A stretch of DNA of 64,000 nt from Nocardia sp. NBC_01730 (GTDB taxonomy: Bacteria; Actinomycetota; Actinomycetes; Mycobacteriales; Mycobacteriaceae). Where the stretch lies: contig NZ_CP109162.1 of assembly GCF_035920445.1 (NCBI RefSeq), positions 5,642,001-5,706,000 on the forward strand, read 5' to 3'. How positions within the stretch are numbered: position 1 is the first letter of the stretch; each line of letters opens with the position of its first letter. The position numbers were made by a program, and so were the translations under genes. Shown piece by piece: positions 17,392 to 25,068 of the stretch. The notes beneath the pieces are model-generated. The model was not told the DNA's origin. It worked only from the letters and a program-made list of their open reading frames with translations, and did not search any database.

Positions 17392-18225
17392 TCAGTTGAT
17401 GCTGCAGGCCACGGGGTGGTGGGTGTGGCTGCAGCGGGCAGCGTACTCGGCAGGGGTCAGATAGCCCAGCGCCGAATGCCGATGCCGTCGGTTGTGTTCG
17501 TCCTTGAAGTCGCCGATCACGACGCGGGCCTCGAGCAGGCTCGTCCAGTGGTTGCGGTTGAGGCACTCGCTGCGTAACCGCCGGTTGAACGATTCGATAT
17601 GGCCGTTGTTCCACGGCGTGCCGGGCGGGATATAGACGATCCCTACCCGGTCGGCGCAGAACTGTTGCAGCGCATGGGAAATCATTTCAGGACCGTTGTC
17701 CATACGCAGCACCTTCGGTGGCCCAGCGCGCGCGGTGAACACCTCCTGCAACTCGGCCACCAGCCGCTCGGCGGTGATCGAGCGCTCCACCAGGTGAAGC
17801 AGCGATTCACGGGTGTGCTCGTCGATCATCGAAGCGATCTTCACCGCGCGCCCATCCGTGGTGGAGTCGAACTGAAAGTCCAACGCCCACACCACCTTCG
17901 GTGCATCCGCATCAACCAGCGGCGTAGTCGAGCACCCCGCCCGCTTGCGTGGCGAGTGCGCCCGCACCTGCAAGCCTTCCTCCCGCCAGAGCCGGTGCAC
18001 CCTCTTCTTGTTCACCTGCGAGCCCTCATCGAACCGCAGCGCCGCCCACGCACGCCGGAACCCGTGCCCTTGATGTTTCGTGGCATAGGAACGCAGCCAG
18101 ACCCGCAACCCGACATCCGGATCGGCGGGGGTCTGCGCAGCTGGCAGCTGCCGATACGTGGACCGATGCAGCCCAACCACCTTGCACGCGAACCGTTCCG
18201 ACATGCCCATCACCTGTTTGAGCAT
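17392..18225 (-). CDS. IS3-family transposase OrfB (DDE integrase domain)
   Basis: 277 aa from the first ATG; the frame is open further upstream to the slippery site, consistent with translation as an OrfAB fusion. HTH_21-like N-terminus (KVVGLHRSTYRQL), then the rve catalytic core: VVWALDFQFD (first Asp), LRMDNGPEM (second Asp) and NGHIESFNRRLR (Glu). The C-terminus HSALGYLTPAEYA is typical. All three catalytic residues are present. Confidence 0.93.
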   Translation of the reverse strand: MLKQVMGMSERFACKVVGLHRSTYRQLPAAQTPADPDVGLRVWLRSYATKHQGHGFRRAWAALRFDEGSQVNKKRVHRLWREEGLQVRAHSPRKRAGCSTTPLVDADAPKVVWALDFQFDSTTDGRAVKIASMIDEHTRESLLHLVERSITAERLVAELQEVFTARAGPPKVLRMDNGPEMISHALQQFCADRVGIVYIPPGTPWNNGHIESFNRRLRSECLNRNHWTSLLEARVVIGDFKDEHNRRHRHSALGYLTPAEYAARCSHTHHPVACSIN

Positions 18226-18254
18226 GTCAACAGCCCGCCGCTTGCTGGCCGGGC

Positions 18255-18536
18255 CTAAAATTTTCCCCTCGCGATCTCCCGCAGCGCGTCCTTCTCCAGC
18301 TCCGCGTCCGCCAGCAGCCGCTTCAACCTCGCGTTCTGCTCACGCAGTTCCTTGAGCTCCTTCGCGGCATCGGTGTCCACCCCGCCGTACTGGCGGCGCC
18401 AGTTATACAACGTCGCCGCCGACACTCCCAGATCAGCAGCGATCTGCTCACCCGTCTGCCCAGCGGCAGCGAGCTCGTCGGCACGGCGCAGCTTCCGCAC
18501 GATGTCCTCCGCGGAATGCCGCTTACGTCCTGCCAT
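18255..18536 (-). CDS. IS3-family transposase OrfA (helix-turn-helix)
   Basis: 93 aa: RKRHSAEDIVRKLRRADELA, the HTH IAADLGVSAATLYNWRRQYG, then a leucine-zipper-like ELREQNARLKRLLADAELEKD that mediates multimerisation. It ends ...GKF-stop directly after the slippery heptamer, in the 0 frame relative to orfB at -1. Binds the terminal repeats as part of the OrfAB transposase. Confidence 0.92.
   Translation of the reverse strand: MAGRKRHSAEDIVRKLRRADELAAAGQTGEQIAADLGVSAATLYNWRRQYGGVDTDAAKELKELREQNARLKRLLADAELEKDALREIARGKF
18261..18267 (-). promoter_or_regulatory. Programmed -1 frameshift site G GGA AAA joining orfA and orfB
   Basis: On the minus strand the last orfA codons are AGG GGA AAA TTT TAG. 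GGGAAAA fits the X-XXY-YYZ slippery rule in the orfA frame, and slipping by -1 reads AAA ATT TTA GGC into the open orfB frame. This is the standard way IS3 elements make the OrfAB fusion. Confidence 0.7.
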
Positions 18537-19250
18537 GTCCCTCAGTGTCCCTTCCAGCCCTCACCAGGGCCAACGGGACTCTAATACCGAGTGGTCTCAT
18601 TCATTGGGAACGGGCCAGGCACGCGCACCAGCAACGCCGCCGTATCGAGCTTGAGGCACGCGCGAAGACGATCCGGAATTTCGAGCCCACCGCGATTCCC
18701 GGCCTGCTGCAGACCGAGCCCTATGCCCGCACGATCTTGGAGACGTGTATTGATTTCGTCGGCGGCGTCGATGACGTTGACCGGGCTGTCGAGGCCAGAC
18801 TCGAACGGCAACAGATCCTTCGCCATGGAATCCATCGTGTCGCTATCCTTCTCGGCGAGCAAGCCCTGTATACAACTGTCGGCGACGACGAGATAATGCG
18901 AACCCAGCTTGAACACCTGCTTGATGTGATGGCGTTGCCGCGGCTGAGTCTCGGCATCATCCCGAGAACGGCTCCGTTCATCTACACGACAACGTGTTTC
19001 GTGTTGCTCGATACCCGTATGGCCGAGGTCGAGACCATATCGGCCGGTCTCACCATCACCCAGCCACGGGAACTCGCCTACTACGAGAAAACCTGGAGTC
19101 GGTTACACCAGCAAGCCAGCTACGGCGGCCAAGCGCGTGCGCTGATCACTGCCGCGCTGGAGCAACGCGGCATTCCGCGTCTCTGATGAGGTCGCCGTGA
19201 CCACGCACCTAAGGTGCGTCGAACCGGGCGGATCCTGTCGCGTCCTTCGG

Positions 19251-20261
19251 TTAGGCAACACCTCGGAGATCAGTGACCAGCTGTGGCTCTCGGAGAGCGG
19301 CCACCAGGACCCGTTGGGTGACTCTTCGCAGGTAGCCGTACTCGTGATCAGACAGCGGCGTCCAGCTGCTCGGTCGACGGTCGTTCAACCACGCCAGGTC
19401 GCCCGAAGGATCGCCACCATGGGCTACGGAACTGCGTATTGAGTACAGCTTGCCTATCACCTGCTCCGCCGTCACCTGCTGGCCCTTCTTGCCGAACTCG
19501 GTGAGACCCAGATTTTCCGATGGCGGCATCCGGTGATCTAGCAGAACGAGATTCCGTTTGAGTTGGCGGGTGATCGAGTCCACGGGATCATGCTTGTCGG
19601 GGTTGTGGCTGAGCAGACTCTCCAGGACTGCGAAGTGGCCGAGAAACTTTGCGCCCGACGTCTCGCGGAGCTCGTCGTACTGAACGAAGAGTTGCAGTGC
19701 CCGCACGATATTGGGATAACGGTCTTCGTCCAGAGCCTGCCGGACATCAAAAATCTCCTTCACCCGAACGAAATCCAGTGATTGAGGTGCACGCTCACCA
19801 AACATCCGCCGGAGCCAGTGAACCCACTCCGGGGCGTTGAGTCCGATGCTCTTCTCCGCCGCTGCGCTCTGCCACTCAACCCACCCAGTGATTCGGAGGT
19901 CCGCGGGTGACACGCGCAACGCCTGGTCCAACTTGTGACGTTCATCAGGGTCCCCGCCGTCCAGACGAACGACCGTATAACGCCACTTATCGGGTGGTAG
20001 GTCCCACGAATAGGAGGCTGCACGCCCTCCCGGGTCAACCTCAATGGTGGCCTCATGGGGCAAACCATGATGATAGGACGCGATCTCGTTCAATGCCACC
20101 AGCTGGTGCCTGAATATGTTGATCTCCGATGTCGTTGCCCGATCAACAGTCCATCCACCGAGATCAAACGGAAAGTCGGCTTCATGCGCAAGATCGTTCA
20201 ACACGACGCCGAACTGCCCACCGGCTGATGCGAGCTGAGGGTCAGAGGTCACAGCGGTCAA
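19251..20261 (-). CDS. Hypothetical protein with HEPN-type RX4H motif
   Basis: 336 aa, TTG start at 20259-20261 with GGAGGG upstream. The C-terminal third is helical and contains IGKLYSIRSSVAHGG, where R-S-S-V-A-H fits the RX4-6H catalytic motif of HEPN ribonucleases, and an upstream helix FLGHFAVLESLLSH that resembles ApeA-like HEPN proteins. The N-terminal part is beta-rich and unrecognised. HEPN proteins of this shape often act in phage defence or abortive infection; the island setting agrees, but the functional claim is inference. No partner gene is obvious. Confidence 0.7.
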   Translation of the reverse strand: MTAVTSDPQLASAGGQFGVVLNDLAHEADFPFDLGGWTVDRATTSEINIFRHQLVALNEIASYHHGLPHEATIEVDPGGRAASYSWDLPPDKWRYTVVRLDGGDPDERHKLDQALRVSPADLRITGWVEWQSAAAEKSIGLNAPEWVHWLRRMFGERAPQSLDFVRVKEIFDVRQALDEDRYPNIVRALQLFVQYDELRETSGAKFLGHFAVLESLLSHNPDKHDPVDSITRQLKRNLVLLDHRMPPSENLGLTEFGKKGQQVTAEQVIGKLYSIRSSVAHGGDPSGDLAWLNDRRPSSWTPLSDHEYGYLRRVTQRVLVAALREPQLVTDLRGVA

Positions 20262-20547
20262 TCATAACTATCCCTCCGGCACCATCGACCGGCCGAGGCC
20301 TCGCTGGGGGCAGCCAAATCCCGCCCCCATCAATGGAACTCGATCAGAACGGGCAAGCTGTCATGGCAGAGACTTCACGATGGGCCGACTTCGCTGGCAA
20401 AAGTCCAACTCACTGGCAGATGCCTGCCAGGTACCGGGCGAACTCGGTGGTGATGACTTCGCGGGTTGCTACGTTGATCGCATCAACGACAGCAATGCCA
20501 TAGGGCCTTCCGATCGGCGGTTATCAGGGCGTCGTCGGCCGCGTTCG

Positions 20548-20724
20548 TCATTCCGTACCTTGAGTGGCCTCGGTGTAGATACGCAGCGCCTCGGCGAGCT
20601 TCCGCGCCATGATCTCAAGTGGTTCGGGTGGGAGGAACTTGCCGAAGGCGGCGGCATCGAGCAGTTGGCGGCGCACGTCGTCTACCTGCATCTTGGCGAA
20701 GTCGAGTCGGGTGAGTTCGGGCAT
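20548..20724 (-). CDS. Small hypothetical protein, 58 aa
   Basis: MPELTRLDFAKMQVDDVRRQ ... IYTEATQGTE, helical and charged, with ATG at 20722-20724. Composition and codon use look coding, and its stop overlaps an ATG that opens only a 22-codon frame, perhaps the remains of a coupled second gene. No known domain. Confidence 0.45.
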   Translation of the reverse strand: MPELTRLDFAKMQVDDVRRQLLDAAAFGKFLPPEPLEIMARKLAEALRIYTEATQGTE

Positions 20725-20761
20725 GACCCGACCCTACCGTTATTCGAACATGCGTTCTATA

Positions 20762-20998
20762 TTAGCTGGCGGATTCCGCCGACCCGCCCGCCTTGTCGTA
20801 GAAGGCGCCAGCGATCGCCACGGTAACCGCCGGACCGTACGGGCTCGCGGCGCTCTCCGGACACAGACGAGTCGACAAATCCTGCCGCTGACTGGCATCC
20901 CGGAGAGCGATGCCATGCCGACGACTGTCGACGAGCACGTCGCCTACCCGACGGCTCCGGCAATTCCCTTGGCACCGCTGGCAAGCCGCCGTGCGCAC
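20762..20998 (-). CDS. Possible small hypothetical protein, 78 aa
   Basis: RTAACQRCQGNCRSRRVGDV at the N-terminus has a CX2CX3C cluster; the C-terminal half ASPYGPAVTVAIAGAF looks protein-like. No neighbour or RBS gives strong support. It may be a remnant. Confidence 0.3.
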   Translation of the reverse strand: MRTAACQRCQGNCRSRRVGDVLVDSRRHGIALRDASQRQDLSTRLCPESAASPYGPAVTVAIAGAFYDKAGGSAESAS

Positions 20999-21316
20999 CA
21001 GCAGCCCCCTTGCATCTCGTATTCTCGTGCTGTGGCACTGTCGAATACGGGATGTGCCCGGTATACCGGGCGATCGTCACCCGGCCCAACCCGAATCCGG
21101 GACGAGGTGTGGGATACGCGTCAGCGCGACCGGGGCGACGCGCACTCGGCGACCACCGGTGGTGAGTCGGCACCAATCTCCCCGTAGTGCCTGGAACAGC
21201 TCTCCCCGCCCGGCCCGGTAGCCCCTGGGATGGCCCACCGGCTCGGACGCCGACCTCCCGCCCGCTGCCGTGGGCATTCTTCCGTAACCCGACGCAACCC
21301 ACGCCAAGGAGGCACA
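20999..21316. other. No convincing gene; leader region of the terpenoid block
   Basis: High-GC sequence with overlapping open frames but no supported start. Ends at AAGGAGG (21305-21311), the RBS of the broken ABC gene. Confidence 0.35.
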
Positions 21317-21736
21317 GTGGAAATCCGTGGCTTGCATCACTCTTACGGTGGCCGAAAAGTTCTCTGCGGCATGGACCTCGACCTGCAGCCCGGCATGCTG
21401 ACCGGAATCGTGGGCGCAAACAGCACGGGCAGATCGACCCCGTTGAAGATCCTCTCCGGCGAACTCCGTCCGGATCACGGCACTGTGCTGCATCGAGGCC
21501 GCTTCGGGTACTGCCCGCAGGAGGTCGTCCTCAACGACGCCCTCACCGTCCGCCAGCACCTGGACTTCTTCAAGACCGCTTACAGTCCCACCGACACGGG
21601 CTACGCCGAACAGATCATGGAGATCCTGGGGTTCAGCAAGTACGCCAGCGAGCTGGTGTCCTCAGCGGCGGTACCCGTGTCGCGGCGCATTCGCATCGAC
21701 ACCCCGATTCGACACGGAGTTCACAATGCAGAGTAG
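21317..21736 (+). pseudogene. ABC transporter ATPase, truncated and frameshifted, altered Walker A
   Basis: GTG start at 21317 with a strong AAGGAGG. The beginning is a normal ABC ATPase: MEIRGLHHSYGGRKVLCGMD, then GANSTGRST where GPNGAGKST is expected (Lys to Arg, and Ser-Thr for Gly-Ala), LSGELRPDHGTV and FGYCPQEVVL. After YASEL the frame loses the family pattern; the signature LSGGTR is present about 21658-21680 but in the +1 frame, so a one-base indel lies just before it. Beyond the signature no Walker B follows. The 3' end overlaps the cis-prenyltransferase start by 11 bp, so its RBS and translation may still feed the next gene. Confidence 0.75.
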
Positions 21737-22478
21737 ATCACCTCTCGACCCCGCTAATATGCCCCGGCATGTCGCCTGTATTCCGGATGGAAATGGAAGG
21801 TGGTCACAGCTGCGCAACGGCTCCCGGATCGCCGGGCACAACCAGGGCGCACAAGTATTTCATGATCTCATAACAAGCGCATGCGAACTGGGAATCGAAT
21901 GGTTCACGGTATACGCGTTTTCCGCGGAGAACTGGCAGCGTCCCGAAATCGAGGTCAGATTCATTGCAAGTACGATCGAACGAACCATCTACCGGTGGCT
22001 CGACGATTGCAGTCGATATAACATACGGATCCGATGGATCGGGCGCGCGGAAATGCGCATACCGCGCGCTCTACGCAGGGCGATCGACTATGCGACATCG
22101 ACGACGAAGAACAATACCGGAATGACATTGACCGTCGCATATAATTACGGTGGCCGCGATGAAATCGTCGATGCGATCCGCAAAATAATCGAGGACGGCG
22201 TGGATGCCGCGGATCTGAATAGCGAGCTGGTGAGTCGATACCTGTACGCGCCGGATATGCCCGATCCAGATCTCGTTATCCGGACATCAGGAGAGAACAG
22301 GATCTCGAACTTCCTACTCTGGCAGCTCGCTTACAGCGAACTGGTGTTCACACCTGCTCTCTGGCCGGATTTCACCGTTGATCACCTGTTGGATGCAATC
22401 CACGAGTATCAGCGACGAGTGCGAAGATTCGGAACCGTCGACGACGGCAATAAAAAATTGGATACGCAGCTACAATAG
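21726..22478 (+). CDS. cis-prenyltransferase (undecaprenyl-diphosphate-synthase family)
   Basis: 250 aa, ATG at 21726 after GGAG (21716-21719). Condenses isopentenyl diphosphate in Z configuration onto an allylic primer. Visible family motifs: IPDGNGRWSQLR (catalytic Asp and the P-loop-like DGNGRW), IAGHNQGA, FTVYAFSAENWQRP and the C-terminal DLVIRTSGENRISNFLLWQLAYSE. Some positions differ from housekeeping UppS, such as IPDGN for the usual MDGN. It is AT-rich relative to its neighbours, a sign of transfer. It is followed 49 bp later by a terpene synthase, so a short-chain Z product (neryl or Z-farnesyl diphosphate) that feeds the cyclase is more likely than a cell-wall role. Chain length cannot be read reliably. 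Confidence 0.92.
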   Translation: MQSRSPLDPANMPRHVACIPDGNGRWSQLRNGSRIAGHNQGAQVFHDLITSACELGIEWFTVYAFSAENWQRPEIEVRFIASTIERTIYRWLDDCSRYNIRIRWIGRAEMRIPRALRRAIDYATSTTKNNTGMTLTVAYNYGGRDEIVDAIRKIIEDGVDAADLNSELVSRYLYAPDMPDPDLVIRTSGENRISNFLLWQLAYSELVFTPALWPDFTVDHLLDAIHEYQRRVRRFGTVDDGNKKLDTQLQ

Positions 22479-22527
22479 GCCCCGGATAGACATCTCACCA
22501 CCCTGAAATGATCAGTTGGAGATATTT

Positions 22528-23517
22528 ATGAACACGGATTGGGCAGCTAAAGTCCCGAACCTACCGTTCGAGGATACCTATATCGAGGGTGCTCGCATCA
22601 GTCCCTTCTGGGAGCAGGTCGACGAGAAATCGCGGTCATTGCGCACGGAATGGTTGGGGCCGCTCACAGCTATCGAAAAGGAACGGTTGCGCGGAATAGA
22701 TTGCGCAAGAGTCGCGTGTCAGGCATTTCCGGACTCCGATCCCGATGACTTGGTCGTATTTACGATAATTTGCGAATTGAGCTTCCTGTTCGACGATAGA
22801 ATTGGATTCGATGAATACGACTCACTGGAGGACCTCCAAAGCGATATTTCTCGCTGCGATAGAATACTCGAAACAGGGCAGGCTGAAACAATCGACCCTG
22901 GACTCGAAAACACTATGGCCAAATGTCTGCAGCGGATTTACCCCAGGCAATCACACAGCTGGCGGAGACGAATACGGCAAAACTTTCTCGACTGCATTCT
23001 GGCCATGGGGATCGAACTCGACAACCGGCGAGAGGGGCACGTCCCGGGCCGCCGGGAGTATATTTCGATGCGTCGAAATTCGGTCGCCATGTACCTATGT
23101 TTGGATCTAGCCGAATTCATGCTCCGGATCGAATTATCAGATACGCTTTACGATAGCGTCGAAATGTGTGATCTTCGCGAAAGTTGGGGCGATATTGCAG
23201 CCTGGGTGAACGACATGGCGTCGTATCACAAGGAAGACGCAGCCGGTGAAGTGAACTTGATACACGTCGTTCGAGCAGAGAAAAATCTGTCAGTCGAAGC
23301 AGCATTCGATGAAGTGGCTGATATGATCGAATCTCGCGCCACCGATTTTATTGAAGCCGAACGCTCATTGAAAGACAGTGCCTTATATATAAATAGCACC
23401 GCCAGCGAGCGCGACGCGGTCGACATCATGGTACAAACATGCCGGAACACAATGGGAATGTACGTGCGACATCACCGAGAATCGCCGAGATATGCCAGCC
23501 AGGACAGCGAGGTATAA
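22528..23517 (+). CDS. Class I terpene synthase
   Basis: 329 aa, ATG at 22528 with GGAG at 22518-22521. Ionises a prenyl diphosphate and cyclises the cation. The aspartate-rich region is ELSFLFDDRIGFDE (about residues 86-99; DD followed by DE), the NSE metal-binding triad is NDMASYHKE (N-D-x-x-S-x-x-K-E, about residues 233-241) and a late RY pair is present in ESPRY. Length is typical of bacterial sesqui/monoterpene cyclases. Codon use and AT content match the cis-prenyltransferase before it and differ from the island average, so the two moved together. The product is unknown; the neighbouring cis-prenyltransferase argues for a Z-configured substrate. Confidence 0.88.
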   Translation: MNTDWAAKVPNLPFEDTYIEGARISPFWEQVDEKSRSLRTEWLGPLTAIEKERLRGIDCARVACQAFPDSDPDDLVVFTIICELSFLFDDRIGFDEYDSLEDLQSDISRCDRILETGQAETIDPGLENTMAKCLQRIYPRQSHSWRRRIRQNFLDCILAMGIELDNRREGHVPGRREYISMRRNSVAMYLCLDLAEFMLRIELSDTLYDSVEMCDLRESWGDIAAWVNDMASYHKEDAAGEVNLIHVVRAEKNLSVEAAFDEVADMIESRATDFIEAERSLKDSALYINSTASERDAVDIMVQTCRNTMGMYVRHHRESPRYASQDSEV

Positions 23518-23672
23518 ATTATTCCATTGGCCCGAAACGGTCGAGTTGCCTACCCGAAAGTCGATGACCAGCAGTAACGTCCTCGCACCGGCGGCAACGA
23601 CACCGTTTCGGTTCAACAACAACGGAAAGGCCGAGCAGACCAGCCACGAGCTGCCGCCCACGCGGCCGGGGT

Positions 23673-24461
23673 CTACCCGTTCTTCAGGGTGCCGCCGTCG
23701 ATGACATAGTCGGCGCCGATGATGTTGGCGGCCTTGTCCGACACCAGAAACGTTATCAGCGCGGCAACTTCTTCGGGCTCGGAGATCCGGAGCGATGCGA
23801 TGGAGAACAGCTCGGGAATGGCGGCGAGGAACTCGTCGTGCTTTGCATCATTGGCCGCCGCGACCCTCGCACCGAAGCTGTCGGCGCCACGCCACAGTGG
23901 GGTGCCGACCACGCCGGGGGAAACGGTGTTCACACGCACACCCTGCGGGCCGAATTCCTCGCTGAGCCGTTTGCCGAAGCTGGTGAGCGCGGCCTTCGCT
24001 TCGCTGTAACCAACCGGTCCCATCGCTGGTACTTGTGCGAAGATCGAGGACACGTTGACGATCGCGCCTCGTCGCTCGAGAATGCTGGGCAACGCGGCCC
24101 GCGTGGCCCAGATGGCGCTGAAGAAGTTGAGGTCGAAGAGGTTTCGCCACTGCCGGTCGTCGATGTCGAGGAAGCCACCCAAGCCGAGTTCCTGGGCGTC
24201 GCCGCCACCGACGTTGTTGATGAGGATGTCGATTCCACCGAGTTCCGAAAGCGCCGCGTCCACCACTGCGGTCGCACCCTCGGGCGTCGACAGATCAGCG
24301 GAAACGGCTGCCACACTGACCTTTTCCAGCTCCGGAGAGATATTCCGGGCCGCGCCCAGCACCCGTGCCCCTTCCGCCGACAGGGCTGCAGCGACAGCTA
24401 GACCGATTCCGCGGCTCGCTCCAGTGACAACGGCGGTTTTCCCGGCAAGTCCGAGGTCCAT
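23673..24461 (-). CDS. Short-chain dehydrogenase/reductase (SDR)
   Basis: 262 aa. Classical SDR: TGASRGIG (cofactor loop), NNVGG in the NNAG position, NVSSIFAQV with catalytic Ser, YSEAKAA with catalytic Tyr-x-x-x-Lys, and VNTVSPG. The cofactor loop continuation GAARNIS suggests NADP(H). It converges on the terpene synthase. Oxidation of a terpene alcohol is a tempting role but rests only on proximity; its GC content is high, unlike the terpenoid pair. Confidence 0.9.
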   Translation of the reverse strand: MDLGLAGKTAVVTGASRGIGLAVAAALSAEGARVLGAARNISPELEKVSVAAVSADLSTPEGATAVVDAALSELGGIDILINNVGGGDAQELGLGGFLDIDDRQWRNLFDLNFFSAIWATRAALPSILERRGAIVNVSSIFAQVPAMGPVGYSEAKAALTSFGKRLSEEFGPQGVRVNTVSPGVVGTPLWRGADSFGARVAAANDAKHDEFLAAIPELFSIASLRISEPEEVAALITFLVSDKAANIIGADYVIDGGTLKNG

Positions 24462-24600
24462 GAGGTTTTCCTTTCTCGACCTTCAGATCAATAATTGGGG
24501 TGCAAAATGGGCCGCTGAGCGAGCACGAAGTAGTCTTTCAACAGTGTGAAATCCGTTGCTAGCCAGTCGATCACGGCGTCGATCCTCCCACAACTGACAG

Positions 24601-25068
24601 CTACGCGTCCCCGTTCGACCGTAGCCCGTCCAGAATCCGGCCCAGGTCGGCCGTGAACGCGCGAACAGACTCGGCCGCAGTCTCCCGCATGGTCGACGGC
24701 TCCACGCCACGCCTGCGGCGAGTTGCGGGCTTCCGGGGTTCGTGCGTTCGGTCATTCGACTCGAACAACGCACGCGCGGCGGCGCGCTGATCCTCCGTCG
24801 CCGGTGGCGCCGCTGCAATCGCGGGCTGGTACATAGGCGCGTAGCCCGGTGCCGGACGCGCGGCGCGGATCCTCGCAGTCACGTGGCCGGGCATGATCCG
24901 CTCGGTCGATTCGGCGTAGTGGGCGCGGACGGCGATCAATGCCTCCTCGCGGTTCCAGTTGGCGCGTTGCGCGGCGTCGAGCCACGCGGATTGCATCAAT
25001 CGTTCGATGTTGCGGCTGTCGTAGGACTGGGCGACCTGGAGCAGCACCGGGATCTCATCGGGGGTCAT
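24601..25068 (-). CDS. Phage-type hypothetical protein at the end of the replication cassette
   Basis: 155 aa, ATG at 25066-25068 overlapping the stop of the replication gene (ATGA). MTPDEIPVLLQVAQSYDSRN, then AWLDAAQRANWNREEALIAV and GHVTARIRAARPAP resemble small proteins found next to replication genes in actinophages. Helical N-terminus, basic low-complexity middle. No catalytic motif. Confidence 0.65.
   Translation of the reverse strand: MTPDEIPVLLQVAQSYDSRNIERLMQSAWLDAAQRANWNREEALIAVRAHYAESTERIMPGHVTARIRAARPAPGYAPMYQPAIAAAPPATEDQRAAARALFESNDRTHEPRKPATRRRRGVEPSTMRETAAESVRAFTADLGRILDGLRSNGDA

Larger units (their letters stand above)
17333..18617 (-). mobile_element. IS3-family insertion sequence, 1285 bp, GGCA target duplication
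   Basis: Ends are TG (17333) and CA (18617). The terminal inverted repeats extend roughly 48 bp with mismatches; the best block is GACCACCCGGCATTGGAGTC at 17353-17372, matched by GACCACTCGGTATTAGAGTC on the other strand near 18577-18596. The 4-bp direct repeat GGCA flanks it (17329-17332 and 18618-18621). It carries orfA and orfB with a -1 slippery site and intact DDE residues, so it may still move. It interrupts an XRE regulator gene on the opposite strand. Confidence 0.88.
17049..19186 (+). pseudogene. XRE/DUF5753 regulator split by an IS3-family element (module copy 2)
   Basis: The 5' part (17049-17332) encodes the HTH: FGARLREVRKAAHLSGVQLA, AKVSRIEHGKQTPSE and WQEWRRIAAAG. The 3' part (18622-19186) encodes the DUF5753 half: QQRRRIELEARAKTIRNFEP, IPGLLQTEPYARTILE, RLSLGIIPR. 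Joining them after removal of the IS and one copy of the GGCA target repeat restores an uninterrupted frame of 282 aa, identical in length to copy 1. The first part reads on into the IS and would give a short protein with HTH but no sensor domain. Confidence 0.85.

Noticed and set aside
20757..21419. 220-codon minus-strand frame over the leader of the ABC remnant
   Set aside because: Low-complexity Gly/Arg composition and antisense to the strongly supported ABC start.
23529..23612. Inverted repeat CCGAAACGGT / ACCGTTTCGG after the terpene synthase
   Set aside because: Arms are about 65 bp apart, too distant for a terminator; noted only as possible chance symmetry.
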